A stretch of DNA of 64,000 nucleotides from Caldifarciminota bacterium (GTDB lineage Bacteria > Hydrothermota > Tepidihabitantia > B3-TA06): contig JAFGSK010000044.1 in NCBI GenBank assembly GCA_016934635.1, positions 62,001-126,000 of the forward strand. Reading direction: 5' to 3'. Positions within the stretch are counted from its first letter, which is position 1; every line of letters begins with the position of its first letter. Position numbers and translations under genes: made by a program. Under the pieces are notes generated by a model that saw nothing but the letters and a program-made list of their open reading frames with translations, had not been told where the DNA came from and made no database searches. Positions 18,697 to 26,792 of this stretch are shown piece after piece.

Positions 18697-20394
18697 CTAC
18701 CCTTCATACCGGTTTGTTACCGGCATTCTGCGACCAAAACCAAAAGCCCTGGGGGTGATTTTAAGGATCGGTGCCGCCTGGCGGCGTTTGAACTCGGCTT
18801 TATCGATGCGACGGATAACCGAATGAACCAGTTCTTCATCGAATCCTTTCTCACGGATCTCCTTGGAAGACAGGTTTTCTTCAACATACAGTTCAAGAAC
18901 CTGGTCAAGGAGTTCGTATGGCGGCAGATCATCCTGGTCACGCTGACCTGGTGCAAGCTCCGCAGATGGCGCGCGTTGTAAAATACCTGCGGGAATCTGA
19001 TCGGTTCCCTCTCTTGCGTTGTACCAGCGTACAAGCTCGTAAACCAACGTTTTGGGTACGTCGCCGATGGGCGCCAGGCCGCCTGCCATATCGCCGTATA
19101 AGGTGGCGTAACCGGTGGCCAGTTCTGACTTGTTTCCCGTAGCCAGGACAAGATGGCCGAATTTATTAGAGAAGGCCATGAGTAAGTTACCCCGAATGCG
19201 CGCCTGGATGTTCTGCACGGTGACGTCAGGCTTCGAGATGTCCATGTATTCTGCAAGGCTCTTCTTGTATGCCTCCACCAGATCATCGATGGGTAAGGGC
19301 TCGGTCTTTATCCTGAGGTTGTTAGTTAAAAGAAGTGCATCCTTCAGACTCTGCTTCGATGTATAACGTGACGGCATCACTAGACCTAACACGTTTTCCG
19401 AACCCAGAGCCTCGGCTGTCAGGACGGCCACCAGGGCGGAATCTATGCCGCCGGAGATTCCCAAGACCACCTTTGTGAAACCGTTCTTATGTACGTAATC
19501 GCGCAAACCCAGAACCAACGCGTGCCAGATTTCTTCCGATTCCCCAATCTCATGCTGGATTTCCCTGGTACCTCCGTCATAAATCAACAAATCCTCCTCA
19601 AATCCCCTGGCCAGGGCAACTACCTTCCCCTCTTCGGTTACCACCACAGAGCGGCCGTCGAATATCAAATCGTCCTGTCCGCCCACCGCGTTCACGTACA
19701 CCAGGGGTAATCCGACTTCCCCGGCCCTCCTTGAGAGCATGTCCAGCCTGGATTGAAACTTGCGCGCATAGAAAGGGGATGCTGAGATATTCACAACCAG
19801 GTCGGCTCCAAGCCCTTTCATACATGAAGCGGGGCCTTGCTCAACCCATATATCCTCACAGATCGTAATGCCTGCTTTTACTCCACTCGACAATTCTGTT
19901 ACAGAATCAGATGTTACACTGCATTCGGCAGACTTTGGCATGCTGGGGGGTCCAGAAAAATACCTCATTTCATCAAACACGTCATAGTCAGGAAGGTGTG
20001 TCTTATGAATACGGCGCTCTATTTTTCCGTTCCTAAGCAGAACAGCCGAGTTAAAGAGCTTCCATCGAACGTTCGCTCGAGCGGAGAGATCATACAGATC
20101 ATGATTATGTGTTGGATCTCGAGGAAGAAAATGTACGCAACCTACGATCACCGGTACGTCTGAAGTAACTGCTGCAATCTCCTCGAGCCTCTCCCGCTGT
20201 TCTTCAAGGAATCTCGTCTTGAGCAGAAGATCCTTGGGCGGGTAGCCGATCAACGACAGTTCAGGGAAGACGATGAGTTCTGCACCCTCGGATTGTGCTT
20301 TATTGATCCATTCGGTGATCTTCCGCGCGTTGCCGCGCAGGTCGCCCACGGTCGAGTTTATCTGGCACAGCGCGATCTTAGGAAATCTATTCAC
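18697..20394 (-). CDS. nadE: Glutamine-dependent NAD+ synthetase
   Basis: The 565-residue enzyme makes NAD from deamido-NAD, ATP and glutamine. The N-terminal nitrilase-type glutaminase domain (about 1-270) shows its triad: Glu in VFPELSLIGYPP, Lys in HKTHLPDYDVF and Cys in GITICEDIW. The synthetase domain (about 290-565) carries the pyrophosphatase loop LGISGGIDSALVAVL near residue 311 and ATGNKSELATGYATLYGDM. Length fits the fused bacterial form. The GTG start lies 7 nt after a TATACT box and there is no ribosome site, so the message is probably leaderless. A C25 peptidase follows in the same operon. Confidence 0.97.
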   Translation of the reverse strand: MNRFPKIALCQINSTVGDLRGNARKITEWINKAQSEGAELIVFPELSLIGYPPKDLLLKTRFLEEQRERLEEIAAVTSDVPVIVGCVHFLPRDPTHNHDLYDLSARANVRWKLFNSAVLLRNGKIERRIHKTHLPDYDVFDEMRYFSGPPSMPKSAECSVTSDSVTELSSGVKAGITICEDIWVEQGPASCMKGLGADLVVNISASPFYARKFQSRLDMLSRRAGEVGLPLVYVNAVGGQDDLIFDGRSVVVTEEGKVVALARGFEEDLLIYDGGTREIQHEIGESEEIWHALVLGLRDYVHKNGFTKVVLGISGGIDSALVAVLTAEALGSENVLGLVMPSRYTSKQSLKDALLLTNNLRIKTEPLPIDDLVEAYKKSLAEYMDISKPDVTVQNIQARIRGNLLMAFSNKFGHLVLATGNKSELATGYATLYGDMAGGLAPIGDVPKTLVYELVRWYNAREGTDQIPAGILQRAPSAELAPGQRDQDDLPPYELLDQVLELYVEENLSSKEIREKGFDEELVHSVIRRIDKAEFKRRQAAPILKITPRAFGFGRRMPVTNRYEG

Positions 20395-20401
20395 AATCCT
20401 G

Positions 20402-20429
20402 AGTATAGATAGTGTTCAATGACTGTCAA
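20402..20429 (-). promoter_or_regulatory. Leaderless promoter of nadE
   Basis: On the minus strand TTGACA (20424-20429) and TATACT (20402-20407) are spaced by 16 bp, with 7 nt to the GTG. Confidence 0.65.
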
Positions 20430-20577
20430 CACGCCGAGGGCGAGCGACAGCCATAAGGATCTGCCTGGAATCATCTGCAACGTGATTGGATACGGCGCTT
20501 CCCTCATATTACGTCCCCAACATCCGTCTTAACCAAGGGAATTTCTGGATTCTTACCGACTGAACCGGAATCCGGGA

Positions 20578-22965
20578 TCAATTACCTACCGGCTTATCCC
20601 ACTCGTATATAGTACAGGCTGGCAATGCTCGCTTGAGCCGTGATAGTCCTTCCTGACCCATGTCCTCAATAATGAATCCATCCAAATAAAGACGCTTCAG
20701 TTTCGGAAGATTAGCAAGTTCCAACAATGTCTCCCAGTCGTAGTAGAAGTGATACGATTCTGAAATATCCAAAACCTCAAGATTAGTTAGTTCTGATAGG
20801 GCTTTTACTTCTTCATCATCAAGTCCATTGTTGTGGATATACAGGTTTCTCAGATTCTTCAATTTAGCAATCTGGATGATCCCTTTCAAACCGATGTCGT
20901 TATTTGAAAGATTCAGTTTTTCCAGATTGTCTAATCCGCCAATCCAGCGTATGTCGGAAGAGTAAAGATCGTTATTGTTTAGATCAAGAACCCTCAAGTT
21001 CTTCAGGTTGGCGAGCCAGGCAAGACCTTCACCCCGGGTGTTTATTTCTTCGAGGTAAAGTTCTTCGATACTCGAAAGCGACGCAAGCTGCCTGAGACCT
21101 TCATCTGATATATACGTATTACTGAGGTTAAGCGACCTAAGATTCTCGATTTTTGCCAGATGTTTAATCGCGTTGTCCGTAATCAGGTTTTCAGACAGAT
21201 CAAGGTAAGACAAGTGAGGGAGGTTGGACAAATACTTCAACTGACCGTTCCAGATAAAGCCGGACGAGAGATCCAAACCTCTCAAATTCACGAAGCTTGC
21301 GATATGCTTGAGCGTGCCTAAACCGAGAAGCGAATTCGTTAACCCAAGTTCCCTTAAGTAAGGTGTCTGGTAAAGATACTCGATACCTTGTCCGGTTATT
21401 TTAGATCCGTCAAGATTAAAAGCCCTTAACCCAGGCATGTCATTTAACCATCTCAATTCATCGTCAGAGACGGCGTCGGTTTTCAAATTTAGAACCCTGA
21501 GTTCCTTAACGCTTCCTGCAGTGATTGTTCGTAGAGGGTCATAGTCGTAAATCTCATTGATTCCCAGGCTTATCAACTTAAGATAAGGATAATCCAGGTC
21601 CGGAACCGATGTTAAACTGTTTATTTGTCTTGCATGATAATACATTAATGAATCACCATCCCTGCTCATTATAGTAAGAAAGAATCTTTCCTGCGCCTTT
21701 TCGACGTAATTAACCGTTATTATCGCTTGTGCAATTGTATCGGGCAGCGGAAAATCGAATCCTTCTTTATAGTTGACTTTTACTGCGGGCCTACCGTTGA
21801 CTTCAACCACATAAACACCTTCGGATTCAGTATATGTCTCGTAATCGATCTTTTCTTCACCTTGCCAGATATAGGGCAGATTCCCGAACCATAAGAAATC
21901 CTTACCCGGCTCTCTGCCTGACATGAATTCGGTTGATACAGTCAACCCCTCCTGTTTGATAACCGTTTTCTCTACACCTGATTCGGGTAAGAGCGGCAGT
22001 TCTGGTCCCTTCGGCGCTTTAGGCAGCAGGATGCTCACGGTCAGGAGCAAAGCGAGCGCCACGAAGGCCGAAATACCCAAAAGAACCTGAAGGAACGGAG
22101 AAAAGGATACTCTACTTGCAGAGCTTTCTGAGCCGTAGTCTTCACTTAAAACGTCTGCAGACGCATGTCTGATCTCTGGGATGCGGTGGCGCTTCAGGCG
22201 CTTCGCTATCCGCACGGCCTCCCTTGCGTCAACCTCCCTCAGTGCCATAAGAAGCTCGGCGCACAGATGAGGACGCCTTTCCGGTTCTCGAAGCTCGGAT
22301 CTCAGCATGGATAGACATGTACTCCTGTCTAAAAGATGCAAGGTCGACAAGGAACGCAAGGCATCCACCCTTGCCTGTGTCGGTGATCCGGTATCCTTGA
22401 GTTTGCCGATGAGTTCCTTGCGTTCTCGCTCCATAGGAAAATGGGTATTGCAGTGGGGGCAAATCTCTGCATCCAATGGAGCATGATGACCGCAGTATGG
22501 GCATTGCTTGGAAGACCCGGCTCTCCTTCTCTCTTCTCCACCACGGACCGACTTTATAACACCCATTATTATCCCTTTGATGATAGCTGAGACTATCATG
22601 AACCCTATATACAAAGCACCTGCAGTACCGACCATTGCAACCATCATGATAATATACGTATTCGGGAACAATTCATAGGTAGCTGTCAGGAGTATAAAAA
22701 TACCGGCAAACACGACGGCGAATACAGACCAGATAATCGCAGTAGGGTTCGCTCCCTTCTTCCTGAACAGGTACAGTAAAGCGGTAATAGACGCCAAAGC
22801 CAGGAATCCATAGATTACGAATTTGACCCATTCGTAATCCCAGTCGATGTAGGAAAAGAAATTCATGTGAGCAAGCCAGAGAAGTATCCCGCCCCAGATT
22901 GAAATCCATACACCACCTCTTACGATCGACTCAATTACGCTCAGGTTCTTGGATTTTGCGGCCAA
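20578..22965 (-). CDS. Membrane protein with zinc ribbon, HEAT-like and leucine-rich-repeat domains
   Basis: The 795-residue protein has, in order, four membrane helices (to about residue 140), a double zinc ribbon (CPYCGHHAPLDAEICPHCN, about 153-171), a helical segment of HEAT type (about 185-270), one more membrane helix (about 285-305), a strand-rich region, and at least a dozen leucine-rich repeats (about 445-780; for example LRGLDLSSG and LSYLDLSENLITDNAIKHLA). The start is a TTG with AGGAGG five bases upstream. I know no protein with this full order. It is probably a sensor or scaffold with a cytoplasmic ribbon/HEAT part and an external LRR part. A disrupted sibling without the LRR part lies just upstream. 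Confidence 0.75.
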   Translation of the reverse strand: MAAKSKNLSVIESIVRGGVWISIWGGILLWLAHMNFFSYIDWDYEWVKFVIYGFLALASITALLYLFRKKGANPTAIIWSVFAVVFAGIFILLTATYELFPNTYIIMMVAMVGTAGALYIGFMIVSAIIKGIIMGVIKSVRGGEERRRAGSSKQCPYCGHHAPLDAEICPHCNTHFPMERERKELIGKLKDTGSPTQARVDALRSLSTLHLLDRSTCLSMLRSELREPERRPHLCAELLMALREVDAREAVRIAKRLKRHRIPEIRHASADVLSEDYGSESSASRVSFSPFLQVLLGISAFVALALLLTVSILLPKAPKGPELPLLPESGVEKTVIKQEGLTVSTEFMSGREPGKDFLWFGNLPYIWQGEEKIDYETYTESEGVYVVEVNGRPAVKVNYKEGFDFPLPDTIAQAIITVNYVEKAQERFFLTIMSRDGDSLMYYHARQINSLTSVPDLDYPYLKLISLGINEIYDYDPLRTITAGSVKELRVLNLKTDAVSDDELRWLNDMPGLRAFNLDGSKITGQGIEYLYQTPYLRELGLTNSLLGLGTLKHIASFVNLRGLDLSSGFIWNGQLKYLSNLPHLSYLDLSENLITDNAIKHLAKIENLRSLNLSNTYISDEGLRQLASLSSIEELYLEEINTRGEGLAWLANLKNLRVLDLNNNDLYSSDIRWIGGLDNLEKLNLSNNDIGLKGIIQIAKLKNLRNLYIHNNGLDDEEVKALSELTNLEVLDISESYHFYYDWETLLELANLPKLKRLYLDGFIIEDMGQEGLSRLKRALPACTIYEWDKPVGN

Positions 22966-22986
22966 CTCTTCCTCCTAGCTTACGAG

Positions 22987-23014
22987 ATACTACACTGAAA
23001 ACACCTGTCGTCAA
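22987..23014 (-). promoter_or_regulatory. Promoter of the zinc-ribbon/LRR gene
   Basis: On the minus strand TTGACG (23009-23014) and TAGTAT (22987-22992) with a 16-bp spacer. Confidence 0.55.
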
Positions 23015-23198
23015 GTTATCAATAAACGAATCAATCGTTCTCTTAGCTGTATCGGGCTCGCACTCGTTTTACTGTCTCACAACCTTCACGTTTTCAATCG
23101 ACTGTTAAAATTACTCAAGGTGATACGTAGATCGGACACCCGCGCCTTTTGCCTAGACACCGCTATTAACGCAAGGTTCCGAGATCGGGAAACGAGGA

Positions 23199-24194
23199 CT
23201 ATTCAAGTATCTCCTCCGCCGCCTTGCGCACTACTGCGAACTTGTCATTCTTCATCCTTTCTGCAAACTGCAATGCCTTCCTGCGATCCTGCCTTGCCAG
23301 CGCTCGCAGCAATACTACCATCAAATCCGGACCGGACATAGGGTTCCCGGCCTCCTCTTCCAGCACCTTTATGATCTCCCTCTTGTCAAGGCTGCCGGAT
23401 TCTAAAAGGTAGTTGAATGCCGTGACGCGGTGAGAAGTCGGTGCCGTCTTTTCTTGAAATGTTCATTTAGCAAGTTCGTTGGTCCTCGTTGCGGGAAAGG
23501 TCTGCCCACATATATCACAATTTTTTTCAGCGAACTCCATCTCGTATCCACACTACGGGCATCTCTTGGTGAATTCCTTGACCTTAGGTCTAAGAAAGTT
23601 TTTTGTGAAGTAATTGGAGTATATTGTCCAAACAGCCAGGTTAATCCCTGCCATAACCAGCCAGTAAACCCCAATATCGTCGATGATAATCAATTCCTCG
23701 TAGGAAAGCTCCACGGTACGGTTCAAGATGAAGCCGACTATGCCTCCTGCAAGCAGGGCAACCATCACAATCCCGACCCTTCTATTCATGTATATTGACA
23801 GCCTGCCTCTCCTTTTCTTGCGGAAAAGATAACTGGCGATCATCCAGCCAATAACCATGGCCGGAAAAACGAAAGCGAATACTTTCTCGATGGTTTCAAG
23901 GAAATAAAACCGCTGGAACATCAAAAATAGCAGCCCTCCCTCTCCCGCAAAACAGGACAGGGCGGCAACCCAGATCACCGCCATCCTTGCCTATCTTACG
24001 CGGGCGATCAATAATCCCAGCAGTCCAAGATAAAAGGCGATTGCGGCGACATTGATCAGGATTGAGCATGTTTCCTTCCAGCCCAAAGAAAGCAAAGGAC
24101 GCACCACAACGACCAAACCCCACAATCCCCAAGCCACCATTTCGATTACTGTGATTTGAGGTTCACTGGGTTTTTGCTCTTTCATCTCAGCCAA
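23199..24194 (-). pseudogene. Membrane/zinc-ribbon/HEAT-like protein interrupted by three in-frame stops
   Basis: A single reading frame of 332 codons runs from TTG 24194 (AGAGG upstream) to TAG 23199 and is broken at TAG 23991, TAG 23553 and TGA 23463, with no frameshift. Read through, it gives two membrane helices, then about four more, then a double zinc ribbon whose second residue pair is split by the second stop (CP-stop-CG, then NCDICGQTF), then a HEAT-like domain (VTAFNYLLESGSLDKREIIK, RKALQFAERMKNDKF). The same order is found in the first 270 residues of the neighbour at 20578. An ATG at 23984 could restart translation after the first stop, so that boundary might be two real genes. 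Either the locus is decaying by substitutions only, or the stops are read through. Confidence 0.7.
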
Positions 24195-24211
24195 TCGTTC
24201 CTCTTTCCCGA

Positions 24212-24239
24212 AGTATACCGCCTAAACATATGTTGTCAA
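24212..24239 (-). promoter_or_regulatory. Promoter of the stop-interrupted membrane gene
   Basis: On the minus strand TTGACA (24234-24239) and TATACT (24212-24217) are spaced by 16 bp; the promoter is intact although the gene is not. Confidence 0.65.
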
Positions 24240-24470
24240 CCGGATTCATCAGGAGAATCCCTGCATTATTCGAGAGTTGGGATAGGTTGATGAGGCCATA
24301 AGTCTCAGTCGCTCAATCGATTGTGAAAAGAACACGGAATTACACCGTATTTAACGGAATAAAATACACCAAATTCGAGTATAAGCTTAAGGTAGTCTGG
24401 TAAGTGTAGGCTTCCAAAAATCAACAAATGATACCTTAAACGTCGGGTTTGCCCGAAAGGAGGATAAGTC

Positions 24471-25280
24471 ATGAGGTATCCAATCATCTTCTTACTGATA
24501 GGCGGACTTACTGTGTCTGTCTTTCCCCAAGAAATCTTCAGAACCAATCTCGAAGGTGTGGCTGTGCAGAACTTTACAGCAAGTCAGCCCATCGACGGTT
24601 TCAGCGTGGAAGGCCCGGACGAAGAGGGCTACGTGTATCTGGTGGCTCATTCAGGCTGCGAGTCCGGCAAGATCGTCAGAAACCGCTGGCAGGGCACCGG
24701 GTTTCAACCATTGAGCATGTCCGAGGGCGAGTATCTGACAGGCTTCGATGTACGAGGACCTGATGAGAACGGCTACGTATATCTTAACGCTCTGGGATCA
24801 GAAGGTACCTCAGGTGATATTCTCAGGAGTCTGTGGTCCAGAATCTCATTTTGTCCTTTACCGGAATCATTGCTGGAAGGCATAACGAGCCTTAAAGTCT
24901 CAGGTCCTGACGAGGAAGGCTGTGTATATCTGAGTGCAGGTAATTCTGTAATTGATCCTGACGCTTCCAATCAAACTCGGATTGAATATCCCGAATTCGC
25001 ACTCGGAGAGATCCCTAATCCTGTGACCGGCGTTATCCGCATCTCGTACTCGCTGGCTGAATCTTGCCGTACAAACATCGTCGTCTACGATCCGTCGGGA
25101 AGGCTTGTGGTGACCCTGGTTGACGGCGAAATACCGACCGGGAATCACTCCTTGACCTGGAACGGGATTAACGAGTCCGGGCAACTTGTGAACTCCGGCG
25201 TGTATTTCGTGAAGATGAACGCCGTCGATAAGGCAACCGGTGGGTTCACAGCCACCCGAAAACTTGTCCTGGTAAAGTAA
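24471..25280 (+). CDS. Secreted three-repeat protein with C-terminal sorting domain
   Basis: The 269-residue product has a signal peptide and three copies of a repeat of about 48 residues whose core reads GFSVEGPDEEGYVYL, GFDVRGPDENGYVYL and LKVSGPDEEGCVYL (about residues 45, 92 and 140). The last 90 residues are a FlgD/type IX sorting-like domain (NIVVYDPSGRLVVTLVDG, NSGVYFVKMNAVD, TRKLVLVK). It is probably a surface protein; the binding partner is unknown. AAAGGAGG precedes the ATG. It is followed after 26 bp by the two head-repeat proteins, with which it may be co-transcribed. Confidence 0.75.
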   Translation: MRYPIIFLLIGGLTVSVFPQEIFRTNLEGVAVQNFTASQPIDGFSVEGPDEEGYVYLVAHSGCESGKIVRNRWQGTGFQPLSMSEGEYLTGFDVRGPDENGYVYLNALGSEGTSGDILRSLWSRISFCPLPESLLEGITSLKVSGPDEEGCVYLSAGNSVIDPDASNQTRIEYPEFALGEIPNPVTGVIRISYSLAESCRTNIVVYDPSGRLVVTLVDGEIPTGNHSLTWNGINESGQLVNSGVYFVKMNAVDKATGGFTATRKLVLVK

Positions 25281-25306
25281 CAGATCAAAAACAAAGAGAG
25301 GATAAA

Positions 25307-26782
25307 GTGAAAAAAAGATTAGTATTAATTACTGCCTGCATACTTGTTCTTGCAGGAGGGTTTTTTGCCGCAGCTGGCAACGAAACTGAGACAGCACCCG
25401 TATCTCAATCAGGTTGGATCGAAGGCACCCACCCGGTGGAAACCGAGGCATCCGAAGGCGGAAAAATAATGACCGTCGACACCTGGTGGCGTACGTCCGG
25501 TAACGCAGAAACCACTCCGGGTACACACTTCCTCGGAACCACTGACAGCACCGCTCTGGAGATAAAGGTCGACGAGGAAAGAGCGATGCGTATAGAGCCC
25601 GCCTCCTACTCACCTAATATTGTAGGAGGGTCTTCCTGGAACAGCGTGGGTTCCGGATCGTACGGTAACGTTATCAGCGGCGGAGGAAGGTATTTCTACC
25701 CGAACCAGATAACGGACGGCGCGAATTATGCCGCCATCGGTGGAGGTTACCGGAATTCCGCTAGCGACTGGTGTACAACGATCGGCGGTGGATACTACAA
25801 CAGTGCAAGCGATCAAGAGGCGACTGTCGGCGGTGGATTTCAAAACAACGCAAGCGGCAATTACAGCGCCGTTGGAGGAGGTCTTTATAATTCAGCGAGC
25901 GGCCCTCGGAGTATGGTCAGCGGCGGTCAGGATAACCTGGCGAGTGGATCTTTTTCCGTTGTTGGAGGCGGCGAAGATAATACTGCAAGTGAGAGGTACG
26001 CCACAGTCGGCGGAGGTTTGGACAATATAGCAAGCGGCGATAACACTACGGTCGGCGGCGGCTACAGCAATGAAGCGAACTATGATTATTCAACCGTCGG
26101 CGGAGGTTTCGATAACACCTCAAGCGGTTATGCCGCCACCGTTGCCGGAGGAAGAAACAATACGGCAAGCGGTTATGCGGCTGTGATCCCCGGAGGCTAC
26201 AACAACCAGGCGTCGGGTTCATACTCCTTTGCAGCAGGATACCGGGCGAAAGCCAACTCCAACGGTTCCTTTGTCTGGGGTGACTACCAGGCTTCCGATA
26301 TCGTATCGACCGGGAGTAACGAGTTTATTGTTCGAGCCAATGGCGGCATATGGTTCGGCACCAACTCCTCGCCGTCCACGCCTACAGATCGTTTCATAAA
26401 CACCTCGACCGGAGCCTACCTTTCTTCGGGCGGAACCTGGACCAACGCATCTGACCGGAATCTCAAGGAAGGGTTTCAGCCGGTCGACGAGGTAGAGATC
26501 CTCGCCAAGGTAGCCGAGCTTCCCATTACCTCCTGGAACTACAAGTCCGAAGACCCATCCGTCACTCACATAGGCCCGGTGGCCCAGGATTTCCACGCAG
26601 CATTCAATCTGGGCAATGACGATCGGTCCATCTCCACGGTTGACGCCTCGGGAGTTGCCCTGGTGTCCATCCAGGCATTGTACAAGGAGAACTTGGAACT
26701 CAAGAGTCAACTTGAAACCCAAGAGAAGTATCTGGAAGACCTCGAGGCACGTCTTGAAACCCTTGAGGAAATCTCAAAGTGA
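25307..26782 (+). CDS. Surface fibre protein: YadA-like head repeats and S74 chaperone end (copy 1)
   Basis: The 491-residue protein has a signal peptide, a conserved WIEGTHPVETEASEGGK segment, then about thirteen head repeats of 14-16 residues of the type GGGYxNxASGxYSxV (about residues 140-305), as in trimeric YadA/Hep-Hag heads. A transition region leads to a C-terminal domain with SDRNLKEGFQPVD (about 382) and HIGPVAQDFHAAF, the signature of the endosialidase-type intramolecular chaperone (peptidase S74), which trimerises and cuts itself off before the Ser-Asp pair. The end is a coiled coil of about 35 residues. No membrane anchor barrel is present, so this is a secreted trimeric fibre and not a classic autotransporter. 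A close paralogue follows after 10 bp. Confidence 0.85.
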   Translation: MKKRLVLITACILVLAGGFFAAAGNETETAPVSQSGWIEGTHPVETEASEGGKIMTVDTWWRTSGNAETTPGTHFLGTTDSTALEIKVDEERAMRIEPASYSPNIVGGSSWNSVGSGSYGNVISGGGRYFYPNQITDGANYAAIGGGYRNSASDWCTTIGGGYYNSASDQEATVGGGFQNNASGNYSAVGGGLYNSASGPRSMVSGGQDNLASGSFSVVGGGEDNTASERYATVGGGLDNIASGDNTTVGGGYSNEANYDYSTVGGGFDNTSSGYAATVAGGRNNTASGYAAVIPGGYNNQASGSYSFAAGYRAKANSNGSFVWGDYQASDIVSTGSNEFIVRANGGIWFGTNSSPSTPTDRFINTSTGAYLSSGGTWTNASDRNLKEGFQPVDEVEILAKVAELPITSWNYKSEDPSVTHIGPVAQDFHAAFNLGNDDRSISTVDASGVALVSIQALYKENLELKSQLETQEKYLEDLEARLETLEEISK

Positions 26783-26792
26783 GGAGGCAAAA

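Noticed and set aside
23199-24194. Selenocysteine or pyrrolysine insertion at the internal stops
   Set aside because: Two different stops are used, one sits at a Tyr-like position of a zinc ribbon, and no insertion element or special tRNA was seen.
26616-26792. Upstream extension of fibre copy 2
   Set aside because: It lies within copy 1 in another frame and lacks a signal peptide; the ATG at 26793 has GAGGAGG.
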